A stretch of 64,000 nt of DNA from Pseudomonas bananamidigenes (GCF_001679645.1 NZ_LRUN01000047.1:1-64000); one strand, 5' to 3'. Positions 1-8,373 are shown, numbered from the stretch's first letter. Program-made: numbers and translations. The notes: a model not told the origin generated them from the sequence alone.

Positions 1-168
1 GATGCCATAGGCGGTGCGGTTCTCGGCGAGGATCTGCTCGACGCAGGCGACGCTGGCTTCGATCTGCGCGGCGGCGCTGTAGTCGAGAGTCAGTTTGACC
101 GGGTTCTGGTAGACATCACGCAGTTGGGCCAGGCTCAGTTGGCCGGGGATCAGGTTCAGCGCAGTCAT
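1..168 (-). CDS. hutH: Histidine ammonia-lyase, N-terminal 56 codons (cut by window edge)
   Basis: This enzyme deaminates L-histidine to urocanate, the first step of histidine catabolism, and works in the cytoplasm. Only the first 56 residues are in the window. They begin MTALNLIPGQLSLAQLRDVY and end near ILAENRTAYGI, which matches the HutH N-terminus just before the family's NTGFG segment. The Ala-Ser-Gly that forms the MIO cofactor lies outside the window. The ATG lies 2 bases after the hutU stop, so the two genes are translationally close and almost certainly one operon. The 3' part is missing only because the window ends. Confidence 0.9.
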   Translation of the reverse strand, partial: MTALNLIPGQLSLAQLRDVYQNPVKLTLDYSAAAQIEASVACVEQILAENRTAYGI

Positions 169-170
169 GT

Positions 171-1862
171 TCAGGCTCCTTTAACCGAAGTGATCATTGG
201 CAGGTTCAAGCCCTGCTCCTTGGCGCAGTCGATGGCGATCTGGTAACCGGCATCGGCATGACGCATCACACCGGTGCCCGGGTCGTTGTGCAGCACACGA
301 GCGATGCGCTCGGCCGCCTCATCGGTACCGTCGCAGACGATCACCATGCCCGAGTGCTGGGAGAAGCCCATGCCGACGCCGCCACCGTGGTGCAGCGAGA
401 CCCAGGTCGCACCGCTCGCGGTGTTGAGCAAGGCGTTGAGCAGCGGCCAGTCGGAGACGGCGTCGGAGCCGTCCTGCATCGATTCGGTTTCGCGGTTCGG
501 GCTGGACACCGAGCCGGAGTCGAGGTGGTCGCGACCGATCACGATCGGCGCCGACAGCTCGCCGCGGCGGACCATTTCGTTGAACGCCAGACCGAGTTTG
601 GCGCGCAGACCCAGGCCGACCCAGCAGATCCGCGCCGGCAGACCCTGGAAGCTGATGCGCTCGCGGGCCATGTCCAGCCAGTTGTGCAGGTGGGCGTCGT
701 CCGGGATCAGCTCTTTGACTTTGGCGTCGGTCTTGTAGATGTCCTGCGGATCACCCGACAGCGCCGCCCAGCGGAACGGGCCGATGCCACGGCAGAACAG
801 CGGACGGATGTAGGCCGGGACGAAACCCGGGAAGTCGAAAGCGTTTTCCACACCCTCTTCCTGGGCCATCTGACGGATGTTGTTGCCGTAGTCGAAGGTC
901 GGGATGCCTTGTTTCTGGAAGTCGAGCATGGCTTTGACGTGCACCGCCATCGACTGCTTGGCGGCTTTGATCACAGCGGCCGGCTCGGTCTTGGCGCGGG
1001 CGCGGTATTCGTCCCAGGTCCAGCCGGCCGGCAGGTAGCCGTTGAGCGGGTCGTGGGCGCTGGTCTGGTCGGTGACCATGTCCGGGCGCACACCGCGACG
1101 GACCAGTTCCGGGAGGATTTCTGCAGCGTTACCCAGCAGCGCGATGGAGATCGCCTTGCCTTCTTTGGTGTACTTCTCGATGCGCGCCAGGGCGTCGTCG
1201 AGGTCTTTGGCCTGCTCGTCGACGTAACGGCTTTTCAGGCGGAAATCGATGCTCACCTGCTGGCATTCGATGTTCAGCGAGCAGGCACCGGCCAATGTTG
1301 CAGCCAGCGGCTGGGCGCCGCCCATGCCACCGAGGCCGGCAGTCAGAACCCAACGGCCCTTGAGGTTGGAATCGTAATGCTGGCGCCCGGCTTCGACGAA
1401 GGTTTCGTAGGTGCCCTGGACGATGCCCTGGCTACCGATATAGATCCAGCTGCCGGCGGTCATCTGGCCGTACATCGCCAGACCTTTGGCGTCGAGTTCG
1501 TTGAAGTGTTCCCAGGTCGCCCAGTGCGGCACCAGGTTGGAGTTGGCGATCAGCACGCGCGGGGCGTTGCTATGGGTCTTGAACACGCCGACCGGTTTGC
1601 CGGACTGCACCAGCAGGGTCTCGTCGTCGTTCAGATTGGTCAGGCTTTCGACGATCTTGTCGTAGCACTCCCAGTTGCGCGCGGCGCGACCGATACCACC
1701 GTAAACCACCAGCTCTTTCGGGTTCTCGGCCACTTCCGGGTCGAGGTTGTTCATCAGCATGCGCAGCGGCGCTTCGGTCAGCCAGCTCTTGGCGGTCAGC
1801 TTGTTGCCGCGGGCGGCGCGGATTTCGACGTCACGGAATTTAGTAGTTTTTGCGTCAGTCAC
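171..1862 (-). CDS. hutU: Urocanate hydratase (urocanase)
   Basis: This NAD+-dependent enzyme converts urocanate to imidazolonepropionate, the second step of histidine breakdown. The protein is 563 residues, full length for the family. A glycine-rich NAD-binding segment (GLGGMGG) lies near residues 176-182, and the conserved cysteine region ARICWVGLG lies near 410. The start is GTG at 1862, preceded by GAGGAG about 10 bases upstream on the minus strand. hutH follows after 2 bases. The upstream region carries a sigma-54 type promoter and a GntR/HutC-type operator, consistent with nitrogen/carbon control and urocanate induction. Identity is very secure. What is odd is the neighbour, since glmS rather than hutC/hutD lies upstream. 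Confidence 0.96.
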   Translation of the reverse strand: MTDAKTTKFRDVEIRAARGNKLTAKSWLTEAPLRMLMNNLDPEVAENPKELVVYGGIGRAARNWECYDKIVESLTNLNDDETLLVQSGKPVGVFKTHSNAPRVLIANSNLVPHWATWEHFNELDAKGLAMYGQMTAGSWIYIGSQGIVQGTYETFVEAGRQHYDSNLKGRWVLTAGLGGMGGAQPLAATLAGACSLNIECQQVSIDFRLKSRYVDEQAKDLDDALARIEKYTKEGKAISIALLGNAAEILPELVRRGVRPDMVTDQTSAHDPLNGYLPAGWTWDEYRARAKTEPAAVIKAAKQSMAVHVKAMLDFQKQGIPTFDYGNNIRQMAQEEGVENAFDFPGFVPAYIRPLFCRGIGPFRWAALSGDPQDIYKTDAKVKELIPDDAHLHNWLDMARERISFQGLPARICWVGLGLRAKLGLAFNEMVRRGELSAPIVIGRDHLDSGSVSSPNRETESMQDGSDAVSDWPLLNALLNTASGATWVSLHHGGGVGMGFSQHSGMVIVCDGTDEAAERIARVLHNDPGTGVMRHADAGYQIAIDCAKEQGLNLPMITSVKGA

Positions 1863-1976
1863 GAAAAAGACTCCTCAGCGATCAATTCAAACCAACCCTG
1901 GCGATGGGCAAGCGGCTTGTGCGCTTCAATGCGCGACAAGCGAATCAGTGGACGTGATGCTTGGTTTCTTTCAACT

Positions 1977-1988
1977 CGTATGCATACG
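1977..1988. promoter_or_regulatory. 12-bp perfect palindrome in the hutU leader
   Basis: CGTATGCATACG is a perfect palindrome 7 bases downstream (towards hutU) of the stronger HutC-type operator. It could be a secondary regulator half-site. No function is demonstrated by the sequence alone. Confidence 0.35.
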
Positions 1989-1994
1989 TCTTTA

Positions 1995-2008
1995 CTTGTA
2001 CATACAAG
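1995..2008. promoter_or_regulatory. HutC-type operator in front of hutU
   Basis: CTTGTACATACAAG is a perfect 6-bp inverted repeat (CTTGTA/TACAAG) with a 2-base spacer. It resembles the TGTA-N2-TACA operators bound by GntR/HutC repressors of hut genes. It sits where transcription from the adjacent sigma-54 promoter should start (predicted near 2002), the expected place for a repressor that blocks the start site and is released by urocanate. No HutC gene is in the window. Confidence 0.7.
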
Positions 2009-2012
2009 CATA

Positions 2013-2028
2013 TGCAATTGAACGGCCA
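2013..2028 (-). promoter_or_regulatory. Sigma-54 (-24/-12) promoter of hutU-hutH
   Basis: Read on the minus strand the element is TGGCCG-N5-TTGCA. It has the invariant GG at -24 and GC at -12 with correct spacing. The predicted start is about position 2002, inside the HutC-type operator. Sigma-54 control of hutU with CbrB or NtrC as activator is known in fluorescent pseudomonads. I did not identify the activator site in the remaining 230 bases upstream. Confidence 0.7.
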
Positions 2029-2204
2029 ACTTATGAAGAAGCTGTCCGACAAAACCAGCGAACATCGCTGAGGACACCGAAATCATGGGGCATCGAGTGA
2101 TTGAATTTTTTTCGAAGGGACGCTTTTTGAAATCAGAGAGGTTGTTACAGGAGCGTGGCATTGCACCGCGCTGGGGTGTTCGGTAACAAAAAGTGGGAAA
2201 CATC

Positions 2205-2241
2205 CCTCAGCCTGGAGACTCAATGAGTCTCCAGGCTGAGG
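2205..2241 (-). terminator. Hairpin after glmS, probable terminator
   Basis: This is a perfect 16-bp inverted repeat with a 5-base loop (2221-2225), lying 25 bases past the glmS stop. On the minus strand it is followed within about 15 bases by a short T run (near 2190-2194) rather than immediately, so it is a slightly imperfect intrinsic terminator. Its base coincides with the predicted Tn7 insertion point. Confidence 0.7.
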
Positions 2242-2303
2242 TCGTCTATTGCGGCGTGTGGATAACTTATTCCACCGTCACCGACTTGGCCAGGTTACGC
2301 GGC
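2238..2303 (-). other. attTn7 site: glmS 3' end plus predicted insertion point
   Basis: The last codons of glmS (…NLAKSVTVE-stop) form the conserved TnsD recognition sequence used by Tn7. Tn7 inserts about 25 bases beyond the stop, which here is near 2242. The site is unoccupied: no Tn7 ends or tns genes follow. The assignment is from established knowledge of glmS and attTn7; the exact insertion base is inferred. Confidence 0.7.
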
Positions 2304-4099
2304 TGGTCCACGTCAGTGCCCTTGAGCACGGCGACGTAGTACGACAGCAGTTGCAGCGGAATGGTGTAGAGGATCGGCGACAGGATGTCGTGGATGTGCG
2401 GCATCTGCACCACGTGGGTGCCTTCGCCGTTGGTCATCCCGGCCTTCTCGTCAGCGAACACGATCAGTTCGCCGCCACGGGCACGAACTTCCTGCAGGTT
2501 GGACTTGAGCTTCTCGAGCAGTTCGTTGTTCGGCGCCACAGTCACCACCGGCATGTCGTTATCCACAAGCGCCAGCGGACCATGCTTCAGTTCGCCGGCA
2601 GGATAAGCTTCGGCGTGGATGTAAGAGATTTCCTTGAGTTTCAGGGCCCCTTCCATCGCGACCGGATATTGCGCGCCACGACCAAGGAACAATGTGTGGT
2701 TCTTGTCGGCGAACAGTTCGGCGATTTTTTCCACCGTGCTGTCCATGGCCAGCGCTTCGCCCAGTCGGGTCGGCAGGCGACGCAGTTCTTCGACCAGCGT
2801 GGCTTCAACGTCTTTGCCCAGCGTGCCGCGCACCTGCCCCAGGGACAGGGTCAGCAGCAGCAGACCAACCAGTTGCGTGGTGAACGCCTTGGTCGAGGCC
2901 ACGCCGATTTCACGACCGGCCTGGGTCAGCAGGGTCAGGTCGGATTCGCGCACCAGCGAACTGATGCCGACGTTGCAGATCGCAAGACTGCCCAGGAAAC
3001 CCAGTTCCTTGGCGTTGCGCAGCGCCGCGAGGGTGTCGGCGGTTTCGCCGGACTGGGAAATGGTGACGAACAGCGTGTCCGGCTGCACCACGACCTTACG
3101 GTAGCGGAACTCACTGGCCACTTCGACCTGGCACGGAATTCCTGCCAGCTCTTCGAGCCAGTAACGGGCAACCATACCGGCGTGATAGCTGGTGCCGCAG
3201 GCCACGATCTGTACGTTGCGCACCTTGGCGAACAGTTCGGCCGCTTGCGGGCCGAATGCCTGCACCAGCACCTGGTTCGGGCTGAGACGCCCCTCCAGCG
3301 TGCGTTGCACCACAGACGGCTGTTCGTGGATTTCCTTGAGCATGTAATGGCGGAACTCGCCTTTGTCGGCCGCTTCGGCGCCATCGGTGTACTGCACGGT
3401 CTGGCGCTCGACGGCTTTGCCGGTCAGGTCCCAGATCTGCACCTTGTCACGCTGGATTTCGGCGATATCGCCTTCTTCCAGATACATGAAACGGTCGGTG
3501 ACCTGACGCAGAGCCAGTTGGTCGGAAGCGAGGAAGTTTTCGCCCAGGCCCAGACCGATCACCAGCGGGCTGCCGCTTCGAGCCGCAACCAGACGATCCG
3601 GCTGCAGGGCGTGGATCACCGCCAGCCCATAGGCACCATGCAGTTCCTTGACCGCTGCTTTCAGGGCGTCGGTCAGATCCGGCAGCGCCTTGAGTTTTTC
3701 GGTCAGCAGGTGAGCAATGACTTCGGTGTCGGTGTCGGAAGAGAACACATAACCCTGCGCCTTGAGTTGCTCGCGCAGCACTTCATGGTTTTCGATGATG
3801 CCGTTGTGCACCACCGCGACATTGCCGGAGAAATGCGGGTGAGCATTGCGTTCGCTTGGCGCGCCATGGGTGGCCCAGCGGGTGTGGGCAATGCCGAGGC
3901 GTCCCGCCAGCGGATGTTCAGCCAGGGCCGCATCCAGTTCGCTGACCTTGCCCACACGACGGGTACGCTCCAAAGCGCCGTCATTGGTGTACACCGCCAC
4001 ACCGGCACTGTCATAACCCCGGTATTCGAGGCGCTTGAGGCCTTCGACCAGGATGGCGGTGATATTACGTTCAGCTACCGCGCCGACAATTCCACACAT
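2267..4099 (-). CDS. glmS: Glutamine-fructose-6-phosphate aminotransferase (isomerizing)
   Basis: GlmS makes glucosamine-6-phosphate from fructose-6-phosphate and glutamine, the first step of UDP-GlcNAc synthesis for peptidoglycan and LPS. The protein is 610 residues. It starts MCGIVGAV, so Cys2 becomes the N-terminal nucleophile of the Ntn glutaminase domain (about 1-240). Two SIS sugar-isomerase domains follow, with motifs such as CGTSYHAG and SQSGETADT. The ATG at 4099 is chosen because the catalytic cysteine must follow it. An in-frame extension upstream exists but is not credible; GGAG lies just ahead. glmR ends 2 bases upstream, so the two are cotranscribed. One exact DnaA box lies inside the gene (2559-2567) and another just past the stop. 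Confidence 0.97.
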   Translation of the reverse strand: MCGIVGAVAERNITAILVEGLKRLEYRGYDSAGVAVYTNDGALERTRRVGKVSELDAALAEHPLAGRLGIAHTRWATHGAPSERNAHPHFSGNVAVVHNGIIENHEVLREQLKAQGYVFSSDTDTEVIAHLLTEKLKALPDLTDALKAAVKELHGAYGLAVIHALQPDRLVAARSGSPLVIGLGLGENFLASDQLALRQVTDRFMYLEEGDIAEIQRDKVQIWDLTGKAVERQTVQYTDGAEAADKGEFRHYMLKEIHEQPSVVQRTLEGRLSPNQVLVQAFGPQAAELFAKVRNVQIVACGTSYHAGMVARYWLEELAGIPCQVEVASEFRYRKVVVQPDTLFVTISQSGETADTLAALRNAKELGFLGSLAICNVGISSLVRESDLTLLTQAGREIGVASTKAFTTQLVGLLLLTLSLGQVRGTLGKDVEATLVEELRRLPTRLGEALAMDSTVEKIAELFADKNHTLFLGRGAQYPVAMEGALKLKEISYIHAEAYPAGELKHGPLALVDNDMPVVTVAPNNELLEKLKSNLQEVRARGGELIVFADEKAGMTNGEGTHVVQMPHIHDILSPILYTIPLQLLSYYVAVLKGTDVDQPRNLAKSVTVE

Positions 4100-4101
4100 G
4101 C

Positions 4102-4878
4102 TTATTTCTCCTGACTGACCGTCGCGCAAATCAAATTGATACCGCGAGCCTGAATCTGATCCCGTGCCTCCTGCGGCAGGCGATCATCGGTGATTAGGGT
4201 ATGGACGCTGCTCCATGGCAGCTCCAGGTTTGGAATCTTGCGACCGATCTTGTCGGCCTCGACCATCACGATCACTTCCCGCGCCACTTCCGCCATCACT
4301 CGGCTCAGGCCGAGCAGTTCATTGAACGTTGTGGTGCCACGCACCAGATCGATGCCATCGGCACCGATGAACAATTGATCGAAGTCGTAAGAGCGTAGTA
4401 CCTGCTCGGCGACCTGACCCTGGAAGGATTCCGAATGAGGATCCCAGGTTCCACCGGTCATCAGCAGAACAGGTTCATGCTCAAGTTCGCTCAGGGCATT
4501 GGCGACATGCAGGGAGTTGGTCATCACCACCAGCCCGGGTTGCTGGCCAAGTTCGGGAATCATCGCGGCCGTGGTGCTGCCGCTGTCGATGATGATACGG
4601 GCGTGCTCGCGAATACGGGTGACCGCGGCGCGGGCAATCGCCTGTTTGTATTTGGAAACGTTCTGACTGACATCGGCCACCAGCTCCTGAGGCATGGTGA
4701 TCGCTCCGCCGTAACGGCGCAGTAGCAGGCCATGGCTTTCCAGCGCGGCCAGATCCTTGCGAATCGTAACTTCCGAAGTTTCGAAACGCTTGGCGAGCTC
4801 GTCGACACTGACTTCACCCCGCTCGTTGAGCAAGGCCAGTATGTTGTGGCGGCGTTGGGGTGTATTGCGTTTCGACAT
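4102..4878 (-). CDS. glmR: DeoR-family transcriptional regulator, probable GlmR
   Basis: This is a 258-residue DeoR/GlpR-type repressor. The N-terminal helix-turn-helix (about 6-60) reads RRHNILALLNERGEVSVDEL followed by the DeoR signature SEVTIRKDLAALE. The C-terminal part is the sugar-phosphate-sensing DeoRC domain (DSGSTTAAMIPEL near 95-107, TGG and FIGADGID motifs). I start it at MSKRN (4878); a longer frame adds 14 unconserved residues. It sits between glmU and glmS, and in P. aeruginosa the equivalent gene is called glmR, so control of amino-sugar genes is likely, by analogy. A TTTCG-N3-CGAAA motif lies just upstream and could be its own operator. Confidence 0.85.
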   Translation of the reverse strand: MSKRNTPQRRHNILALLNERGEVSVDELAKRFETSEVTIRKDLAALESHGLLLRRYGGAITMPQELVADVSQNVSKYKQAIARAAVTRIREHARIIIDSGSTTAAMIPELGQQPGLVVMTNSLHVANALSELEHEPVLLMTGGTWDPHSESFQGQVAEQVLRSYDFDQLFIGADGIDLVRGTTTFNELLGLSRVMAEVAREVIVMVEADKIGRKIPNLELPWSSVHTLITDDRLPQEARDQIQARGINLICATVSQEK

Positions 4879-4889
4879 GGCCTGATAAA

Positions 4890-4902
4890 TTTCGATTCGA
4901 AA
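4890..4902. promoter_or_regulatory. Candidate DeoR-type operator upstream of glmR
   Basis: TTTCGATTCGAAA is a 5-bp inverted repeat with a 3-base spacer, 11 bases before the glmR start. Members of the DeoR/GlpR group bind TTTCG-like sites, so autoregulation is plausible. This is inference from one site only. Confidence 0.35.
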
Positions 4903-4954
4903 GATAACGGAAGCAATCAAAACCGATCAACGCAAAATCGTCAAGCCGGGGATG

Positions 4955-4986
4955 AAAAAAAAATCGCTGCCCTGGGGCAGCGATTT
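4955..4986 (-). terminator. Rho-independent terminator of glmU
   Basis: An 11-bp stem (4961-4971 with 4976-4986) and a 4-base loop are followed on the minus strand by a run of nine T (plus-strand A run 4955-4963). It lies 26 bases past the glmU stop, a classic intrinsic terminator. Confidence 0.9.
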
Positions 4987-5012
4987 CTCTGGATTGAGGT
5001 GCTGTGGATAAC

Positions 5013-6380
5013 TCAGCTCTTCCTGATTTTCTCGGGACGCTTCCAGCCATCGATGTTTCTCTGCCGCGCACGCCCCACGGCGAGCTGAGCGTTATCCACA
5101 TTCTGAGTGATGGTCGAACCGGCGGCAGTGGTCGCACCGGAGGAGATATCCACAGGCGCCACCAGCGAGTTGTTGGAACCGATGAACACATCTTCGCCCA
5201 ACACGGTTTTCCACTTGTTGGCGCCATCGTAGTTGCAGGTGATGGTGCCGGCTCCGATGTTGGTGCGGGCACCGATCTCGGCGTCGCCCAGATAAGTCAG
5301 GTGCCCGGCCTTGGCACCCTCGCCCATGCGGGTGTTTTTCAGTTCGACGAAGTTACCCACATGAGCGCGAGCTTCCAGCACGGAACCCGGGCGCAGGCGT
5401 GCAAACGGACCGGCTTCGCTGCCCTCGCCCAGCACCGCGCCTTCAATATGACTGTTGGCCTTGATCACCACGCCTTTGCGCAGGGTGCTGTCCTTGATGA
5501 CGCAGTTCGGGCCGATCACCACGTCATCTTCAATGACCACCTTGCCTTCGAGTATCACGTTGATGTCAATCAGCACGTCGCGACCGACGGTCACTTCGCC
5601 ACGTACATCGAACCGGGCCGGGTCACGCAGGGTCACACCCTGCGCCATCAGGCGGCGACCGGCGCGCAACTGATAGTGGCGCTCCAGTTCGGACAGTTGC
5701 TTGCGATCGTTGGCGCCCTGCACTTCCATCGGATCATGGGGTTGCTCCGTCGCAACCACCAGGCCGTCACCGACCGCCATTTCGATCACATCAGTCAGGT
5801 AATACTCGCCTTGGGCATTGTTGTTCGACAGGCGTCCCATCCAGTCGGCCAGATGGCTGGCCGGTACCGCGAGAATGCCTGTGTTGCCTTCGGTGATCAT
5901 GCGTTGCGCTTCAGTGGCATCCTTGTGCTCGACGATTGCCGCCACCTTGCCGCTGGCATCGCGCACGATACGGCCGTAGCCGGTCGGGTCCTGCAGCTCG
6001 ACAGTCAACAAGCCCATTTGCCCTGGAACGACATGCTTTAGCAGACGCTGCAGGGTTTCGACCTCGATCAACGGCACGTCTCCGTAGAGAATCAGAACGG
6101 TGTCGGAGGTAATGAACGGTACGGCCTGAGCGGTCGCGTGGCCGGTGCCCAACTGCTTGTCTTGCAGCACAAAATTGAGATCATCGGCAGCCAGACGCTC
6201 GCGCACCACATCGGCGCCATGGCCGATAACCACGTGAATGCGCTGTGGATCGAGTTGACGCGCACTGTGGATAACATGGCCGAGCATGGAGTCGCCGGCG
6301 ATCGGGTGCAGCACTTTTGGCAATGCCGAACGCATGCGGGTGCCTTGGCCGGCCGCGAGGATAACGATTTCAAGAGACAT
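5013..6380 (-). CDS. glmU: Bifunctional GlcNAc-1-phosphate uridyltransferase / glucosamine-1-phosphate acetyltransferase
   Basis: GlmU acetylates glucosamine-1-phosphate and then adds UMP to give UDP-GlcNAc. It has 455 residues, the family's usual length. The N-terminal pyrophosphorylase domain starts MSLEIVILAAGQGTRM, carrying the nucleotide loop LAAGQGTRM. It is followed by the YGDVPLI substrate motif and, from about residue 250, a left-handed beta-helix of hexapeptide repeats (for example IGPNCVI, IGARTNIGAGT). The gene has its own terminator downstream and an atp terminator upstream, so it is probably a single transcription unit. Exact DnaA boxes occur within it at 5092-5100 and 6266-6274. 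Confidence 0.97.
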   Translation of the reverse strand: MSLEIVILAAGQGTRMRSALPKVLHPIAGDSMLGHVIHSARQLDPQRIHVVIGHGADVVRERLAADDLNFVLQDKQLGTGHATAQAVPFITSDTVLILYGDVPLIEVETLQRLLKHVVPGQMGLLTVELQDPTGYGRIVRDASGKVAAIVEHKDATEAQRMITEGNTGILAVPASHLADWMGRLSNNNAQGEYYLTDVIEMAVGDGLVVATEQPHDPMEVQGANDRKQLSELERHYQLRAGRRLMAQGVTLRDPARFDVRGEVTVGRDVLIDINVILEGKVVIEDDVVIGPNCVIKDSTLRKGVVIKANSHIEGAVLGEGSEAGPFARLRPGSVLEARAHVGNFVELKNTRMGEGAKAGHLTYLGDAEIGARTNIGAGTITCNYDGANKWKTVLGEDVFIGSNNSLVAPVDISSGATTAAGSTITQNVDNAQLAVGRARQRNIDGWKRPEKIRKS

Positions 6381-6436
6381 GACTGGCTACCAATCCTGGG
6401 TGGTCAGCAACTGCGACCGGTTTTTTGAAAGTAGGA

Positions 6437-6470
6437 AAATAAAAAAGGGTAGCCGAGGCTACCCTTTTTT
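6437..6470 (-). terminator. Rho-independent terminator of the atp operon
   Basis: The 13-bp stem 6441-6453/6458-6470 has a CGAG loop and is flanked by A and T runs, so on the minus strand it ends in TTTTTTATTTT. It lies about 28 bases past the atpC stop. Confidence 0.92.
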
Positions 6471-6498
6471 ATCAATCGCACAATAAGTGGCTGACGGA

Positions 6499-6924
6499 TC
6501 AACCGCCAAACTTCTTGCGGATCTGCTGGACGGTGCGCAGCTGAGCTGCAGCCTCGGCCAGACGTGCGGACGCAGCTCCGTAGTCGAAATCTGCGCTCTT
6601 CTCATGCAGAGCGGCCTCGGCAGCCTTGAGAGCTGCCTGGGCCTGAGCTTCATCCAGGTCGGCGGCACGTTGCACGGTATCGGCAAGCACCTTGACCATG
6701 TTCGGCTGAACCTCGAGGAAACCACCGGAGATGTAGAACACCTCGGCTTCCCCGCCTTGCTTGATCAGGCGGATCGGACCCGGCTTGAGATTCGTGATCA
6801 ACGGCGCGTGGCCCAGAGCGATACCAAGATCACCCAGAGCACCGTGCGCAATCACCATCTCGACCAGACCGGAGAAGATTTCCCCTTCCGCGCTGACGAT
6901 ATCGCAATGGACTGTCATAGCCAT
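6499..6924 (-). CDS. atpC: ATP synthase F1 subunit epsilon
   Basis: Epsilon (141 residues) is part of the central stalk and inhibits ATP hydrolysis by the F1 head. The N-terminal beta-sandwich (MTVHCDIVSAEGEIF) and the C-terminal helical pair (about 90-135, alanine-rich) are both present at normal length. It is the last gene of the operon and is followed by a strong terminator. A 7-bp hairpin lies in the 45-base gap after atpD. Confidence 0.96.
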   Translation of the reverse strand: MAMTVHCDIVSAEGEIFSGLVEMVIAHGALGDLGIALGHAPLITNLKPGPIRLIKQGGEAEVFYISGGFLEVQPNMVKVLADTVQRAADLDEAQAQAALKAAEAALHEKSADFDYGAASARLAEAAAQLRTVQQIRKKFGG

Positions 6925-6946
6925 CTGATTGCCTCAACCTAAATTA

Positions 6947-6964
6947 GCGCCCGTTGCCGGGCGC
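6947..6964 (-). other. Hairpin in the atpD-atpC gap
   Basis: A 7-bp GC-only stem (6947-6953/6958-6964) with a TTGC loop lies just after the atpD stop. It has no T run, so it is more likely an mRNA-stability or ribosome-spacing element than a terminator. The same loop sequence occurs in the atpA-atpG hairpin. Confidence 0.5.
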
Positions 6965-6969
6965 CTGGA

Positions 6970-8346
6970 TTACAGTTTCTTGGCTTTCTCGATCGCTTCT
7001 TCGATGCCGCCAACCATGTAGAACGCTTGTTCTGGCAGGTGGTCGTAGTCACCGTTGAGGATGCCTTTGAAGCCAGCAATGGTGTCTTTCAGGGAAACGT
7101 ATTTACCCGAAGCACCGGTGAAGACTTCAGCCACGAAGAACGGCTGCGACAAGAAGCGCTGGATCTTACGAGCACGAGCTACCAACTGCTTGTCGGTTTC
7201 CGACAGCTCGTCCATACCCAGGATCGCAATGATGTCCTTCAGCTCTTTGTAACGCTGCAGCACGTACTGAACGCCACGAGCGGTCTCGTAGTGCTCGTTG
7301 CCGATCACGTTCGGGTCCAGCTGACGCGAAGTCGAGTCCAGTGGGTCTACCGCCGGGTAGATACCCAGGGAAGCGATGTCACGGGACAGAACGACGGTGG
7401 CGTCCAGGTGAGCAAACGTGGTTGCCGGCGACGGGTCGGTCAGGTCGTCCGCAGGTACGTATACGGCCTGGATCGAAGTGATCGAACCTTGCTTGGTCGA
7501 AGTGATACGTTCCTGCAGAACGCCCATCTCTTCAGCCAGAGTCGGCTGGTAACCTACTGCCGAAGGCATACGACCCAGCAGTGCGGATACTTCGGTACCG
7601 GCCAGGGTGTAACGGTAGATGTTGTCGACGAACAGCAGAACGTCGTTACCTTCGTCACGGAACTTCTCTGCCATGGTCAGACCGGTCAGCGCTACACGCA
7701 GACGGTTTCCCGGTGGCTCGTTCATCTGACCGTAGACCAGGGCTACCTTGTCGAGAACGTTGGAGTCCTTCATCTCGTGGTAGAAGTCGTTACCCTCACG
7801 AGTACGCTCGCCCACACCGGCGAACACGGAATAACCGCTGTGCTCGATGGCGATGTTACGGATCAGTTCCATCATGTTTACGGTCTTGCCTACACCGGCA
7901 CCACCGAACAGACCGACTTTACCGCCCTTGGCGAACGGGCAGACCAGGTCGATAACCTTGATGCCGGTTTCGAGCAGGTCGTTGCCACCTGCCTGTTCAG
8001 CGAAGGAAGGAGCGGCGCGGTGGATACCCCAGCGCTCTTCTTCGCCGATCGGGCCGGCTTCGTCGATCGGGTTGCCCAGTACGTCCATGATCCGGCCCAG
8101 GGTCGCTTTACCGACCGGTACGGAGATGGCTGCGCCAGTGTTGTTGACGTCCAGACCGCGCTTCAGACCCTCGGTGGAGCCCATCGCAATGGTACGAACC
8201 ACGCCGTCGCCCAGCTGCTGCTGAACTTCCAGAGTGGTTTCGGCGCCTTGAACCTTCAAGGCGTCGTAGATGCTCGGTACGCTGTCGCGTGGAAATTCCA
8301 CGTCGATAACGGCGCCGATGATTTGAACGATACGTCCGCTACTCAT
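6970..8346 (-). CDS. atpD: ATP synthase F1 subunit beta
   Basis: Beta (458 residues) carries the catalytic nucleotide sites of F1. The P-loop GGAGVGKT lies at about 148-155. The catalytic-glutamate region GERTREGND and the DELSE/D motif near 390 (the DELSEED-loop equivalent, here DELSETD) are clear. Start ATG at 8346. It is preceded by atpG with a 27-base gap. Nothing is unusual in length or motifs. Confidence 0.98.
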   Translation of the reverse strand: MSSGRIVQIIGAVIDVEFPRDSVPSIYDALKVQGAETTLEVQQQLGDGVVRTIAMGSTEGLKRGLDVNNTGAAISVPVGKATLGRIMDVLGNPIDEAGPIGEEERWGIHRAAPSFAEQAGGNDLLETGIKVIDLVCPFAKGGKVGLFGGAGVGKTVNMMELIRNIAIEHSGYSVFAGVGERTREGNDFYHEMKDSNVLDKVALVYGQMNEPPGNRLRVALTGLTMAEKFRDEGNDVLLFVDNIYRYTLAGTEVSALLGRMPSAVGYQPTLAEEMGVLQERITSTKQGSITSIQAVYVPADDLTDPSPATTFAHLDATVVLSRDIASLGIYPAVDPLDSTSRQLDPNVIGNEHYETARGVQYVLQRYKELKDIIAILGMDELSETDKQLVARARKIQRFLSQPFFVAEVFTGASGKYVSLKDTIAGFKGILNGDYDHLPEQAFYMVGGIEEAIEKAKKL

Positions 8347-8373
8347 AGCTGGATCCTCTGAATATTTGAACCG

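Noticed and set aside
258..2021. 587-codon open frame antisense to hutU
   Set aside because: Shadow of hutU; composition rich in His, Arg and Gln as in other shadows, no domain recognised.
2205..2241. Tn7 end at attTn7
   Set aside because: The inverted repeat is a hairpin after glmS. No Tn7 terminal repeats or tns genes are present, so the site is empty.
2249..4114. 621-codon open frame antisense to glmS
   Set aside because: Shadow of glmS, same reasoning.
8285..8300. parS-like palindrome in atpD
   Set aside because: CGTGGAAATTCCACG has the half-sites in the wrong order and spacing for ParB.
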